This document shows positions 1 to 7,333 of a DNA stretch of 44,580 nucleotides, piece after piece. A model generated the notes under the pieces. That model was not told the DNA's origin. It saw only the letters and a list, made by a program, of their open reading frames with translations, and did no database searches. Position numbers and translations under genes: made by a program. Origin of the DNA: Prevotella sp. (GTDB lineage Bacteria > Bacteroidota > Bacteroidia > Bacteroidales > Bacteroidaceae); assembly GCA_017847725.1 (NCBI GenBank), contig JAGAXW010000013.1:1-44580 (forward strand), written 5' to 3'. How positions within the stretch are numbered: the first letter of the stretch is position 1; every line of letters starts with the position of its first letter.

Positions 1-722
1 ATATTTGTGATATTGAAATCTGCTTCGTGAAGAAAATCAAGAATGTAATTGGTTAACTCATTATTATTTGATGTTTTTCTCTGTGCGTATTGTGTCAGAT
101 TTGTAGACGGGGTTATAGTCTGCATTACATTTTTCATCCATTCTTTTGCAGAATCAATCAAGGGAATATTTGCATTAACTTGATTACGTGCAGCAAAAAA
201 AGACATATTATTCAAACATTTTACCATAATACTGTCTTTTACCACATTACTAACTTTTATTGACTTAAAGTTAATAACAGACTGTCCATCCTTAAGCATT
301 CTTTCAAATAATAGAACAGGTTGAGTCGTTTTATAATAAGATAGTTTCTCCAAATAAACTTGATATTTATCCAATTCTAACTGATAATTATACTTCGTAT
401 CTTCAACAAAGAATGTCATGTCAAAAAAAGAATGCTCGTTTGATGAAACTTGATTCAATTTGAATGGTATATTTCCTGTCTTTTCATCTATATCATCTTT
501 TTTTTCAAACCAGAAATCAGACAAGAAATCAAATACTCTTAACAGATTTGATTTACCTGAAGCATTATAACCATACACAATTGCAAAGCGCAAAAGCCTT
601 GTGTTCTCATTAATTTGTACTACTTGAGAATCTTCCGCGAACTTATCGTTAGAAGCCTCAAAACTGAATTTAACTTCATCCTTAAATGAAAGAAAGTTTT
701 TAATTTTAATTTCCTGTATCAT
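1..722 (-). CDS. AAA15-type ATPase (OLD/RloA-like), C-terminus beyond window edge
   Basis: I read this open frame directly from the minus strand. It runs from an ATG at 722 to the left edge without a stop, so only the first 240 or so residues are visible. Residues 1-15 (MIQEIKIKNFLSFKD) are the usual SMC/RecF-type opening. A Walker A motif GYNASGKS lies at residues 51-58, which is the form found in the AAA_15/AAA_21 ATPases of abortive-infection and RloA/OLD-like systems. The Walker B and signature motifs would lie outside the window. It sits downstream of the DUF4268 gene with a 130 bp gap and has its own promoter-like box, so it may be transcribed separately from the restriction operon. The DNA is strongly AT-rich. 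The family call is good; any antiphage role is inferred from the neighbours. Confidence 0.85.
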   Translation of the reverse strand, partial: MIQEIKIKNFLSFKDEVKFSFEASNDKFAEDSQVVQINENTRLLRFAIVYGYNASGKSNLLRVFDFLSDFWFEKKDDIDEKTGNIPFKLNQVSSNEHSFFDMTFFVEDTKYNYQLELDKYQVYLEKLSYYKTTQPVLLFERMLKDGQSVINFKSIKVSNVVKDSIMVKCLNNMSFFAARNQVNANIPLIDSAKEWMKNVMQTITPSTNLTQYAQRKTSNNNELTNYILDFLHEADFNITN

Positions 723-745
723 ATCAGTGCATTATATTTTTGCTG

Positions 746-753
746 CAAATATA
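746..753 (-). promoter_or_regulatory. Probable -7 box for the AAA15 ATPase gene
   Basis: On the minus strand this reads TATATTTG, matching the Bacteroidetes TAnnTTTG -7 element, 23 nt upstream of the ATG at 722. No clear TTTG -33 element is visible at the right distance. Confidence 0.5.
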
Positions 754-852
754 CGGATAAATCCCAATAAAGCGATATTCTATTCACAAAATCTGCGTAA
801 AATTTGCAATTTTTCAAAATAGAATCTACAAATTCAATGTTTTGATTACTTA

Positions 853-1788
853 CTATTCGCCAAACTTCGAAGCGATTTCTTTATAGATGATAGCTTTCTC
901 CAAGAACCAATTATAGGCTTTTGGCCAACAATCACGTTTCTTAGGATTGATATTGGTTGTGATGAATATGCGACATGCTTTCTTTGCCTCTCGCCATTCC
1001 ACCTCACTATTCAGCATTGTAGAGATTTCATCTTTATGTGTTTTGAAACGCTCGAACAATTCTTTGTCATCATTGATGTATATCTCGGTACCAATGTTTT
1101 GCTTTTGAGTGTTGATGGTAAGGCCCACATGATAGGCTGAACTACCGATGCTCAAATCATACCAATGCTGTGGTGATGCCTTTCGCGAACGGAAGTGATG
1201 TTTGAAGACATCGTTATTATTCATCGCATCATTAAAGCCTGTCCAAAATTCAAGTTTCAGCAAATCAGTATTGGATAATCCTTCAATAGACTTCATCGTC
1301 TTTGTCCAATCATTAGGTTTTTCCACGATGTTGAAGCGTGGAGCCTTTTCTGAGTCACCAATCTGCCACAACTCTATCTCCAATAAGAAGAAACCTATAT
1401 TGCTGTCTGTATGCTGGTTCAGCCATTCTATCGCCTGACGATGTTCGTCACGTGCCCGCTTCACCACCCAGACAATCACTTCAGCACCTTTACCTGAGGC
1501 GTATGTAATCAGTTTGCCAAGATGGTCGTGATTGGTATCTTCCAATTGGTTCTCGATAATCACACGACGATTAGTGCCCACTTCTTTGGCAAAGATATCC
1601 ACATTGAAACTGCCAACGGACGACTCCCTTTCCTCAAGTTCCAACTCAATATCTATCGCATCTCCCAGCAGCGTAAGATTGTCATCCTGCGCTAACCACT
1701 TAGTGAAATCATTTGCCTCATGAGGCCATACCGACCTTAAATCGGTAATTCTTATCATCTTGCCTAATTTGTCCATTTTCTTACTCAA
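853..1788 (-). CDS. DUF4268 protein with PD-(D/E)XK nuclease-like core
   Basis: This 311-residue protein has a nuclease-like core at about residues 55-115: a strand with Asp64 in FNVDIFA, then IIENQLE with Glu79 and Gln81, resembling the D...ExK/ExQ signature of PD-(D/E)XK folds. The C-terminal half (about 170-305, including a FKTHKDEI segment and aromatic-rich strands) looks like the DUF4268 domain. Proteins of this type recur in Bacteroidetes restriction loci. The start at 1788 overlaps the end of the upstream membrane-protein gene by 8 nt, so the two are probably co-translated; Met5 or Met11 are alternative starts. Whether it cuts DNA is not shown by the sequence: Gln replaces the usual catalytic Lys, as in some active and some inactive relatives. 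Confidence 0.8.
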   Translation of the reverse strand: MSKKMDKLGKMIRITDLRSVWPHEANDFTKWLAQDDNLTLLGDAIDIELELEERESSVGSFNVDIFAKEVGTNRRVIIENQLEDTNHDHLGKLITYASGKGAEVIVWVVKRARDEHRQAIEWLNQHTDSNIGFFLLEIELWQIGDSEKAPRFNIVEKPNDWTKTMKSIEGLSNTDLLKLEFWTGFNDAMNNNDVFKHHFRSRKASPQHWYDLSIGSSAYHVGLTINTQKQNIGTEIYINDDKELFERFKTHKDEISTMLNSEVEWREAKKACRIFITTNINPKKRDCWPKAYNWFLEKAIIYKEIASKFGE

Positions 1789-2734
1789 TTGTCATTTTCA
1801 ATGGTTCGATGCCAAAATAATTATTTATATTGTTTGTTCTTTCGAAATAATCCACCCCTAATTGTTGTTGTTTTAATCTATCTTTGATAGCTTCATACAA
1901 CTCAGAACTCGAAAACAGAGAACTCTGGCATGTTATTTGATTATTTGTTGCATCATTTGTAAATTGTACTATGGCAATTGAGATAGAAGCAATAAGGAAG
2001 CCAAAGGTATATGCTTCATTTCCTTGAAATAAAGCGGTCAACTCAAACGGTTTACTTTTCTCTGCAGACAACGCACAGGCGTACAAGGCCAGCAATCCAT
2101 TTGCTGACGTCATACTAACAAAATATCTTTTTACATGTTCGGTATTTTCAGTATTTGACGGAATCTGCTGCCTTTCTGTTTGAGAAATATTATTTAATGA
2201 TTCTTCTAAATGTTTTGATATATTGACCTCGGTTTCTTTGATTCGAGTTTTTACACGTTCATCTATTTTTTCTATAATACTGTCTATTTGCATCGAAATA
2301 TTATCCGAAGTTTTTTGAAGATCGACTTCTGTGTCTTTTAAATTACCTAAAGTGCCCTTAATTTGCTCAGATGTAGAAGTTATAGATCTTGTAACATCTT
2401 CCATCTTGGAAAACTGTTTATACATGTCCGAACTTGACTGAACAGTGACAAATATGGCAAGAATAGAAAGAACCAAGGATGTAATTGTCGACCCAAACGA
2501 TAAATATTCAAATATGGCATTTTTAGGGCCTCCATATTGGGCTGTCAAAAGCATAATAATTGCAAAGCCTAAAAAACCTGCAATATAGTTCCTGTGAACC
2601 TTAATAATCTTCTTAGAAAGTAAACATTCAGATACTTCACTTGATTTCTTTTCAAGCAAGTGGTCACAAATAATGGCAACAAGTGCAATAATCGTTGCAC
2701 AAATAATCATAATGATAATTACCGATTTATCCAT
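1781..2734 (-). CDS. Membrane protein with long cytosolic-type coiled coil, unrecognised family
   Basis: I do not recognise this 317-residue protein. Hydrophobic segments are at about 4-24, 50-66 and 80-98, and two weaker ones at 208-222 and 241-257. Between them, residues 105-185 are polar, rich in Ile/Leu heptads, Glu, Lys and Ser/Thr, and likely form a coiled coil reminiscent of methyl-accepting or DUF-type signalling helices. The C-terminus (270-317) is soluble. The gene lies 16 nt downstream of hsdS and overlaps the DUF4268 gene by 8 nt, so it is embedded in the restriction operon. Base composition is clearly more AT-rich than that of hsdM. A role as a membrane sensor or effector of a defence system is an inference from position only. 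Confidence 0.75.
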   Translation of the reverse strand: MDKSVIIIMIICATIIALVAIICDHLLEKKSSEVSECLLSKKIIKVHRNYIAGFLGFAIIMLLTAQYGGPKNAIFEYLSFGSTITSLVLSILAIFVTVQSSSDMYKQFSKMEDVTRSITSTSEQIKGTLGNLKDTEVDLQKTSDNISMQIDSIIEKIDERVKTRIKETEVNISKHLEESLNNISQTERQQIPSNTENTEHVKRYFVSMTSANGLLALYACALSAEKSKPFELTALFQGNEAYTFGFLIASISIAIVQFTNDATNNQITCQSSLFSSSELYEAIKDRLKQQQLGVDYFERTNNINNYFGIEPLKMTIE

Positions 2735-2750
2735 ATTAGTTATTAAGTTT

Positions 2751-3896
2751 TTATTGCCCCATCTTCGCCAAAAGCAAAGACTGTAATTCGGTTAGTTTCT
2801 CATTTTCTTGCTGAATGATCAATACCATTTCATAGACGGATTCGACATATGAGTTGTATTCAATCATTTTTTTTGTTGGAGGGACAATCACCTCGGTTGT
2901 TTCAAAATCTTTAGTAACCAATGCATTAAAAACAGCTCCAACCGCTTCTTCTTTTAGTTTGTTGACTGTATTAATAGCAAATCGATGTATGAATAATGGG
3001 GCATTGCATTTTTGGGGTAACAATGCATAACAACTTTGATTCATTGCCATGTTACAACCAGCCAAGGATACTTCCCCAACAGTTCCTCTTGCAGTTACAA
3101 AAGTAGTATTCTTCTTATACATTTTACTACTGCAATTATCAAACCCTAATTCAGTGAGCATTTTATCGGTTTTAATACAATAGATTTTTGTGGAATCTGC
3201 CGGAGTAAAAAAAGGAATCTCTCCACCCCAATACTCATCATTATTTGTATCAGGTGTACCACCACCACTTAATCTTGCAATTTCAGTAAACGTTCCCATT
3301 CTCCAGCCTTCGGGGAGGTTTTCTTTGTCGATGTTATCAACGAAGGTTTTGCGGTAGAGGGTTTGGGCAGTGGCTTCGAGGTGCTGAATCATTTGATTGT
3401 TGAGACGGATGCGGTTACTCAGCGTTTCGTATTCTGATACGATTTCACGTTGGCGAGTAATCGAGGGGACGGGGAGCATGACATCACAAAGCTCGTCCCA
3501 ATCGAATATCTCACGAGCACTGCCATGAGAATGAAAACGGGCATAGCGGTCAAACTCTGGACGACGGAACCACATCATCAAATACTCTGGCCATAGTTGT
3601 TCGTGGTCAATAACCTCAAAGACGGTATATGCCTGAGAAATGATAGCATCATCATATCCATCAAGTAAAGCAATAGACACCTTATCGCCATTGCGTGAAG
3701 TGACAGGGCCGTAAGCAAACTGACCTCGCTCCACAATCTTGTAGGTTGACATATCTGTGCCAATCGTATTAGCAATCGAGGGCATGAACTCCTTCGATAT
3801 GCTCACACCCAACAAGTTCGTAACCTTCAACTCCCGATTACGAACATTCACTTCTCTGATATAGTCGCCTAAACGTTTATACTCCGCTTTACTCAT
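2751..3896 (-). CDS. hsdS: Type I restriction-modification specificity subunit
   Basis: HsdS chooses the DNA target for the type I methyltransferase and restriction complex. The 381-residue protein has the expected two-part layout: a first target recognition domain (about 5-145), a conserved helical spacer (about 145-190, with RIRLNNQMIQHLEATAQTLY, the typical HsdS helix), a second recognition domain starting at LPEGWRMGTF near 196 with the GGGTP motif, and a closing helix with LTELQSLLLAKMG. Both halves look intact. The ATG at 3896 overlaps the end of the RhuM-Fic gene by 8 nt. The target sequence cannot be read from the protein. No second hsdS copy and no recombinase are visible here, so shuffling of specificity is not supported. 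Confidence 0.93.
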   Translation of the reverse strand: MSKAEYKRLGDYIREVNVRNRELKVTNLLGVSISKEFMPSIANTIGTDMSTYKIVERGQFAYGPVTSRNGDKVSIALLDGYDDAIISQAYTVFEVIDHEQLWPEYLMMWFRRPEFDRYARFHSHGSAREIFDWDELCDVMLPVPSITRQREIVSEYETLSNRIRLNNQMIQHLEATAQTLYRKTFVDNIDKENLPEGWRMGTFTEIARLSGGGTPDTNNDEYWGGEIPFFTPADSTKIYCIKTDKMLTELGFDNCSSKMYKKNTTFVTARGTVGEVSLAGCNMAMNQSCYALLPQKCNAPLFIHRFAINTVNKLKEEAVGAVFNALVTKDFETTEVIVPPTKKMIEYNSYVESVYEMVLIIQQENEKLTELQSLLLAKMGQ

Positions 3897-4890
3897 CGTT
3901 GTTTTTGTTTATCAGATTGACAACTACCTTCACCATGACGTCCTTTTCCTCCGTCCTACTCTCGGCAATCATCAGCGTGAGGGCAACGAGGGTGCTGTCG
4001 GCAATGCGCTTGCTACCGTCAGGATGATAGAGAATGTGATTATTGTTAAGGAACCAGAGGAACAGCGTGGCGGCAATACGTTTGTTACCATCACTGAACG
4101 AGTGGTTCTTCGTGACAAGATAGAGCAGCATGGCGGCCTTCTCCTCCACACTGGGATAGAGTTCTTCGCCCCCAAAAGTCTGATAAATCTGTCCGATACT
4201 GCTTTTGAAGGAGTCATCCTTCTCGTTGCCAAAGAGAACAGAGCCACCAAATTTCTCTTGCAATCCATTGATAGCTTCCATTGCATTCTCGTAGGTAGCA
4301 TGGAACGGCTCTTCTTTTGTGGTCTTATTGATAGTAAGCCGCTCGTAGTCGTAATTGTCGAGGGTATCGAGAGCATAGGTGTAGTCTGTCACCACCTCAA
4401 ACAGGGCATTGGTCTCATCGTTCGACAGTAGCGGCTGGCTCTGTATGGTGCGCCCAAGCATACCTACCAGTTGGCGCAACTCGCCAATCTGCTCCTTGCG
4501 AAGTCGCTCATTGACGGCATAGCCCTTGATGAGATACTTTTTTAAGACATTGTTCGCCCATTGACGGAACTGTACACCTCGTTTGCTTTTGACTCGATAA
4601 CCAACAGAAGTTATGACTTCAAGGTTGAAATAGTCTATATCATGAGTCTGCGTTTTACCTTCTATTGCACCATGCTGAGTGGTATTCGCAAATTTTGCGA
4701 CTACCACAGAACCTGCCAATTCCTCTTTAAGCGCATTATTGATATGTTTGCTGATTGTCTTATAGTCACGTCCAAACAAAACGGCTATCTGTTGACGAGT
4801 CAGCCATATCATGTCGTTCTCCAGACGGACATCCACTTGCGTCTGTCCGTCCTCTGTCTGGTATATGATGATTTGATTATTCGAGTCCAT
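3889..4890 (-). CDS. RhuM-family protein with C-terminal Fic/Doc domain
   Basis: The N-terminal part (about 1-130) matches the RhuM/virulence-protein family: a DNA-binding-like WLTRQQIAVLFG segment (29-40) followed by RGVQFRQWANNVLKKYLIKG (104-123). The C-terminal part (about 195-330) is Fic/Doc-like, with HSFSDGNKR at 263-271. This keeps the catalytic His, the acidic residue and the GNKR loop, closer to Doc than to the HPFxxGNGR form. Fic proteins transfer AMP, phosphate or other groups to proteins. The gene sits between hsdM and hsdS and overlaps both (14 nt and 8 nt), so it is produced with the restriction enzyme subunits. Similar genes recur inside Bacteroidetes type I loci; their job is unclear. 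The family call is firm, the function is not. Confidence 0.88.
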   Translation of the reverse strand: MDSNNQIIIYQTEDGQTQVDVRLENDMIWLTRQQIAVLFGRDYKTISKHINNALKEELAGSVVVAKFANTTQHGAIEGKTQTHDIDYFNLEVITSVGYRVKSKRGVQFRQWANNVLKKYLIKGYAVNERLRKEQIGELRQLVGMLGRTIQSQPLLSNDETNALFEVVTDYTYALDTLDNYDYERLTINKTTKEEPFHATYENAMEAINGLQEKFGGSVLFGNEKDDSFKSSIGQIYQTFGGEELYPSVEEKAAMLLYLVTKNHSFSDGNKRIAATLFLWFLNNNHILYHPDGSKRIADSTLVALTLMIAESRTEEKDVMVKVVVNLINKNNDE

Positions 4891-6442
4891 AGCCTAATGA
4901 ATTAAACAGTTTTTTCAACTGCTTTTTACTCTCTTCTTCCTGCTGCAAGAGGCCGCGCATTTCGGCTTGCAGTTGCTTCATTTTGGTATCAAAGTCTATC
5001 TGCTCGTCACGGTTGCGGAACTCGATGTATTTACTGGGCACAAGGCTCCAGCCTTTCTTCTCTATCTCGTCGAGGGTGGCAGAGTAGCAATATTCTGGTT
5101 CGTTATGATAGGTATCTTCATAGCCTACACGCTGCCAATTGTGGAAGTTCTCGGCTATCTGCTGTATCTGCTCCGTAGAGAACTGGATATATTTCTTCTC
5201 GAACGGCTCTCCCCATTGGCGAAGGTCGATGAACAACACCTCGTCTTCACGATTGCGATAGCGAACCATCTTGCCGTTCTGTTCCACCGTGCGGGCTTTC
5301 TTGTTGTTGTTAAGTATCCAAAGCGTCACGCTGATGTCCGTAGAGTAGAACATGTTACGAGGCAGAATAACAATAGCTTCTACCAAATGGTTTTGAAGCA
5401 GTTGCTTGCGGATAGCCAACTCCGTTCCGTCGCCACTCAATGCTCCATTGGCAAGAAGGAATCCTGCCGTTCCGTTGGCAGAGAGTTTTGAGACGATGTT
5501 CAGAATCCAACCATAGTTGGCATTGCTTGTAGGTGGCACGTCATAGCCTGCCCATCGCGGATCGTCCTTCAGTTCGTTTTCTGCCCGCCATGCTTTCTGG
5601 TTGAATGGCGGATTTGCCATGATGAAGTCGGCCTTCAGGTCTTTGTGCTGATCGTTATGGAACGTATCGGCAGCCATCTCGCCCAGGTTGCAGGCAATAC
5701 CACGAATGGCGAGATTCATCTTTGCCAGTTTATAGGTGGTATTGGTATATTCCTGTCCATAGACAGAGATGTCGCGCTTGTTACCGTGATGTGCCTCGAT
5801 GAACTTCATGCTCTGCACGAACATACCACCAGAACCGCAACAAGGGTCATATATCTTACCACGATAGGGCTCAATCATCTCGGCAATCAGATTGACAATG
5901 GTCTTAGGCGTATAGTATTCTCCTTTACCCTTACCTTCGGCAATGGCAAACTTACCGAGGAAATATTCATAGACACGCCCAATAAGATCGTTCTCCGGGT
6001 CTTTCAGCGTGTCAATCTTATTGATTTCATCAAGCAGAGCAGCGAGCTTGGTGCGGTCGAGCGACAGGCCTGCATAGTAGTTGCTGGGCAGGGCACCCTT
6101 CAGCGTAGGGTTGCTCTGCTCCACTTTCGCCAACGCCTTGTCTATCTTGATGGCAATATCGTTCTGCTTGGCATTCTCTATCAGATAATCCCAACGGCTC
6201 TCGGGCTCCAGATAAAAGACGTTCTTGGCATTATAAAACACAGGATTATCGACAAAGGCCTCCTTGCCGTCAGCCACCAGTTCATTGCGCCGTTCTGTGA
6301 AGCGGTCGTGAGCATATTTCAGGAAGATAAGGCTCAGCACCACGTGCTTATACTCCGAGGGCTCCACAGAACCACGGAGTTTGTTGGCCGATTCCCATAA
6401 CGCTTCCTCTATTGCCTTTTCTTTTATAACTTTCTTTGCCAT
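4877..6442 (-). CDS. hsdM: Type I restriction-modification DNA methyltransferase subunit
   Basis: HsdM methylates adenine within the sequence chosen by HsdS, using S-adenosylmethionine. The 521-residue protein has the HsdM N-terminal helical domain (about 8-150) and an N6-adenine methyltransferase domain. Motif I, DPCCGSGG, is at 199-206, and motif IV, NPPF, is at 277-280. GEYYTPKTIVNLIAEMI just before motif I is also typical. The C-terminal helix (about 480-521) would contact HsdS. It is the first gene of the restriction operon, preceded by its own -7 box, with the XRE regulator gene 119 bp upstream on the same strand. The matching HsdR nuclease/translocase is not in the window and would have to lie left of position 1 or elsewhere. 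Confidence 0.96.
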   Translation of the reverse strand: MAKKVIKEKAIEEALWESANKLRGSVEPSEYKHVVLSLIFLKYAHDRFTERRNELVADGKEAFVDNPVFYNAKNVFYLEPESRWDYLIENAKQNDIAIKIDKALAKVEQSNPTLKGALPSNYYAGLSLDRTKLAALLDEINKIDTLKDPENDLIGRVYEYFLGKFAIAEGKGKGEYYTPKTIVNLIAEMIEPYRGKIYDPCCGSGGMFVQSMKFIEAHHGNKRDISVYGQEYTNTTYKLAKMNLAIRGIACNLGEMAADTFHNDQHKDLKADFIMANPPFNQKAWRAENELKDDPRWAGYDVPPTSNANYGWILNIVSKLSANGTAGFLLANGALSGDGTELAIRKQLLQNHLVEAIVILPRNMFYSTDISVTLWILNNNKKARTVEQNGKMVRYRNREDEVLFIDLRQWGEPFEKKYIQFSTEQIQQIAENFHNWQRVGYEDTYHNEPEYCYSATLDEIEKKGWSLVPSKYIEFRNRDEQIDFDTKMKQLQAEMRGLLQQEEESKKQLKKLFNSLGYGLE

Positions 6443-6467
6443 TATATATTGTTTTCTTTATCGTTTG

Positions 6468-6475
6468 CAAAAATA
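6468..6475 (-). promoter_or_regulatory. Probable -7 box for hsdM operon
   Basis: The minus strand reads TATTTTTG (TAnnTTTG) 25 nt upstream of the hsdM ATG. A good -33 TTTG is not seen at 19-20 bp. The position is consistent with a separate promoter for the restriction genes downstream of the XRE regulator. Confidence 0.5.
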
Positions 6476-6561
6476 CTCACTTGTCATACACATTCTTCTT
6501 CGAGTCATCTCCGAGCCTTCTTCGAAGGCATAAGCTTGTATTGCCCGATGCTCGTTCTATA

Positions 6562-6771
6562 TTACATGCGCAGAAGTTCATTGACGTTTACTTCGAGACA
6601 TTTGGCTACCTCCATCAAGTTCTCCAAGTTGGGTTGTGCGCTGTTGGTACACCATTTGGATACCGTGGCTTGGTCTACGCCTATTTGCTCGGCCAACCAC
6701 TTGTTTGTGCGCTTCTTCTCTGCAAGCACCACCTTAAGGCGATTTAAGTCTTTACCTTCCATGATATACAT
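6562..6771 (-). CDS. Small XRE-family DNA-binding regulator
   Basis: A 69-residue protein (66 if Met4 at 6762 is used) made of little more than one helix-turn-helix domain. The HTH core is LAEQIGVDQATVSKWCTN (about 25-42), followed by the usual fourth helix ENLMEVAKCLEVNVNELL. Small XRE proteins of this size often act as control (C) proteins that time restriction and modification, or as repressors of nearby operons. It lies 119 bp upstream of hsdM on the same strand and diverges from hipB. A -7 box and a 12 bp perfect palindrome lie just upstream, consistent with autoregulation. Which of its neighbours it controls is not shown. Confidence 0.88.
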   Translation of the reverse strand: MYIMEGKDLNRLKVVLAEKKRTNKWLAEQIGVDQATVSKWCTNSAQPNLENLMEVAKCLEVNVNELLRM

Positions 6772-6783
6772 TATTATATAATA
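6772..6783. promoter_or_regulatory. 12 bp perfect palindrome in the leader of the XRE gene (possible operator)
   Basis: TATTATATAATA is a perfect palindrome placed between the -7 box (6791-6798) and the start codon of the XRE gene. This is a natural place for autorepression. AT-only palindromes also arise by chance, so this is tentative. Confidence 0.35.
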
Positions 6784-6790
6784 CTGGGTA

Positions 6791-6798
6791 CAAAGATA
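6791..6798 (-). promoter_or_regulatory. Probable -7 box for the XRE regulator gene
   Basis: The minus strand reads TATCTTTG, a match to TAnnTTTG, 19 nt upstream of the first ATG at 6771. The rest of the 262 bp divergent intergenic region to hipB (6772-7033) holds the two promoters and no further gene that I can see. Confidence 0.55.
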
Positions 6799-6980
6799 AC
6801 GATTTATTAGCAGAAATCATCAAGTTTTGCTAAAAATATGAGCGTACAGACAAAAATATTGGTCTTTTAACAAATTCTGAAAGCGAGAACAGCAAAAGTC
6901 CCACTATATCGACAGATGGAGCGCAGTTTTCAGACCAAAAGAGACAAAAACATGTGTTAAAGCACAAATATTCCTCAAAA

Positions 6981-7014
6981 TGTTTGTTATATTAAACATT
7001 TTTATTTATCTTTG
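6981..7014 (+). promoter_or_regulatory. hipBA promoter with embedded inverted repeat (candidate HipB operator)
   Basis: TTTG at 6983-6986 and TATCTTTG at 7007-7014 are separated by 20 bp, an exact match to the Bacteroidetes promoter layout, 19 nt before the hipB ATG. The arms TGTTT (6981-6985) and AAACA (6994-6998) form a spaced inverted repeat covering the -33 element, where a HipB dimer could block transcription. Confidence 0.65.
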
Positions 7015-7033
7015 CACCCAATAAGATACAATT

Positions 7034-7333
7034 ATGGGAAAGAATACATTTGGTAAAACGATGCCAAGGGCATTGAGCCAGAACCTAAAAATCATGGGCG
7101 AGCAAATCATGTTGGCCCGCAAGCGTAGGCATCTGTCTATGCAGGATATTGCAGACAGGGCTACGGTGACACGACTGACTGTCTCAAAGGTAGAACATGG
7201 TGACCCAACGGTCTCCATGGGAATCTATGCGCGTGTACTCTTTGCACTTAATCTGGAAAAGGATATCACCCTGCTGGCTGCTGACGATGCTCTTGGCAGA
7301 CAGCTTCAGGATGCAGAATTACTCAGAAAATGA
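7034..7333 (+). CDS. hipB: HipB-like antitoxin / XRE-family repressor
   Basis: This 99-residue protein has a helix-turn-helix domain at about 21-80. The recognition region is MQDIADRATVTRLTVSKVEH (36-55), followed by the PTVSMGIYARVLFALNLEKD stretch typical of HipB antitoxins. Its stop overlaps the start of hipA by 4 nt (ATGA at 7330-7333), the standard translational coupling of a toxin-antitoxin operon. It should bind HipA and repress its own promoter; an inverted repeat overlaps the -33 element. The C-terminal tail after the HTH is short, as in other HipB proteins. Confidence 0.9.
   Translation: MGKNTFGKTMPRALSQNLKIMGEQIMLARKRRHLSMQDIADRATVTRLTVSKVEHGDPTVSMGIYARVLFALNLEKDITLLAADDALGRQLQDAELLRK

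Noticed and set aside
2751-3896. Specificity switching by hsdS inversion
   Set aside because: Only one hsdS copy, no partial copies with matching repeats and no recombinase are visible in the window.
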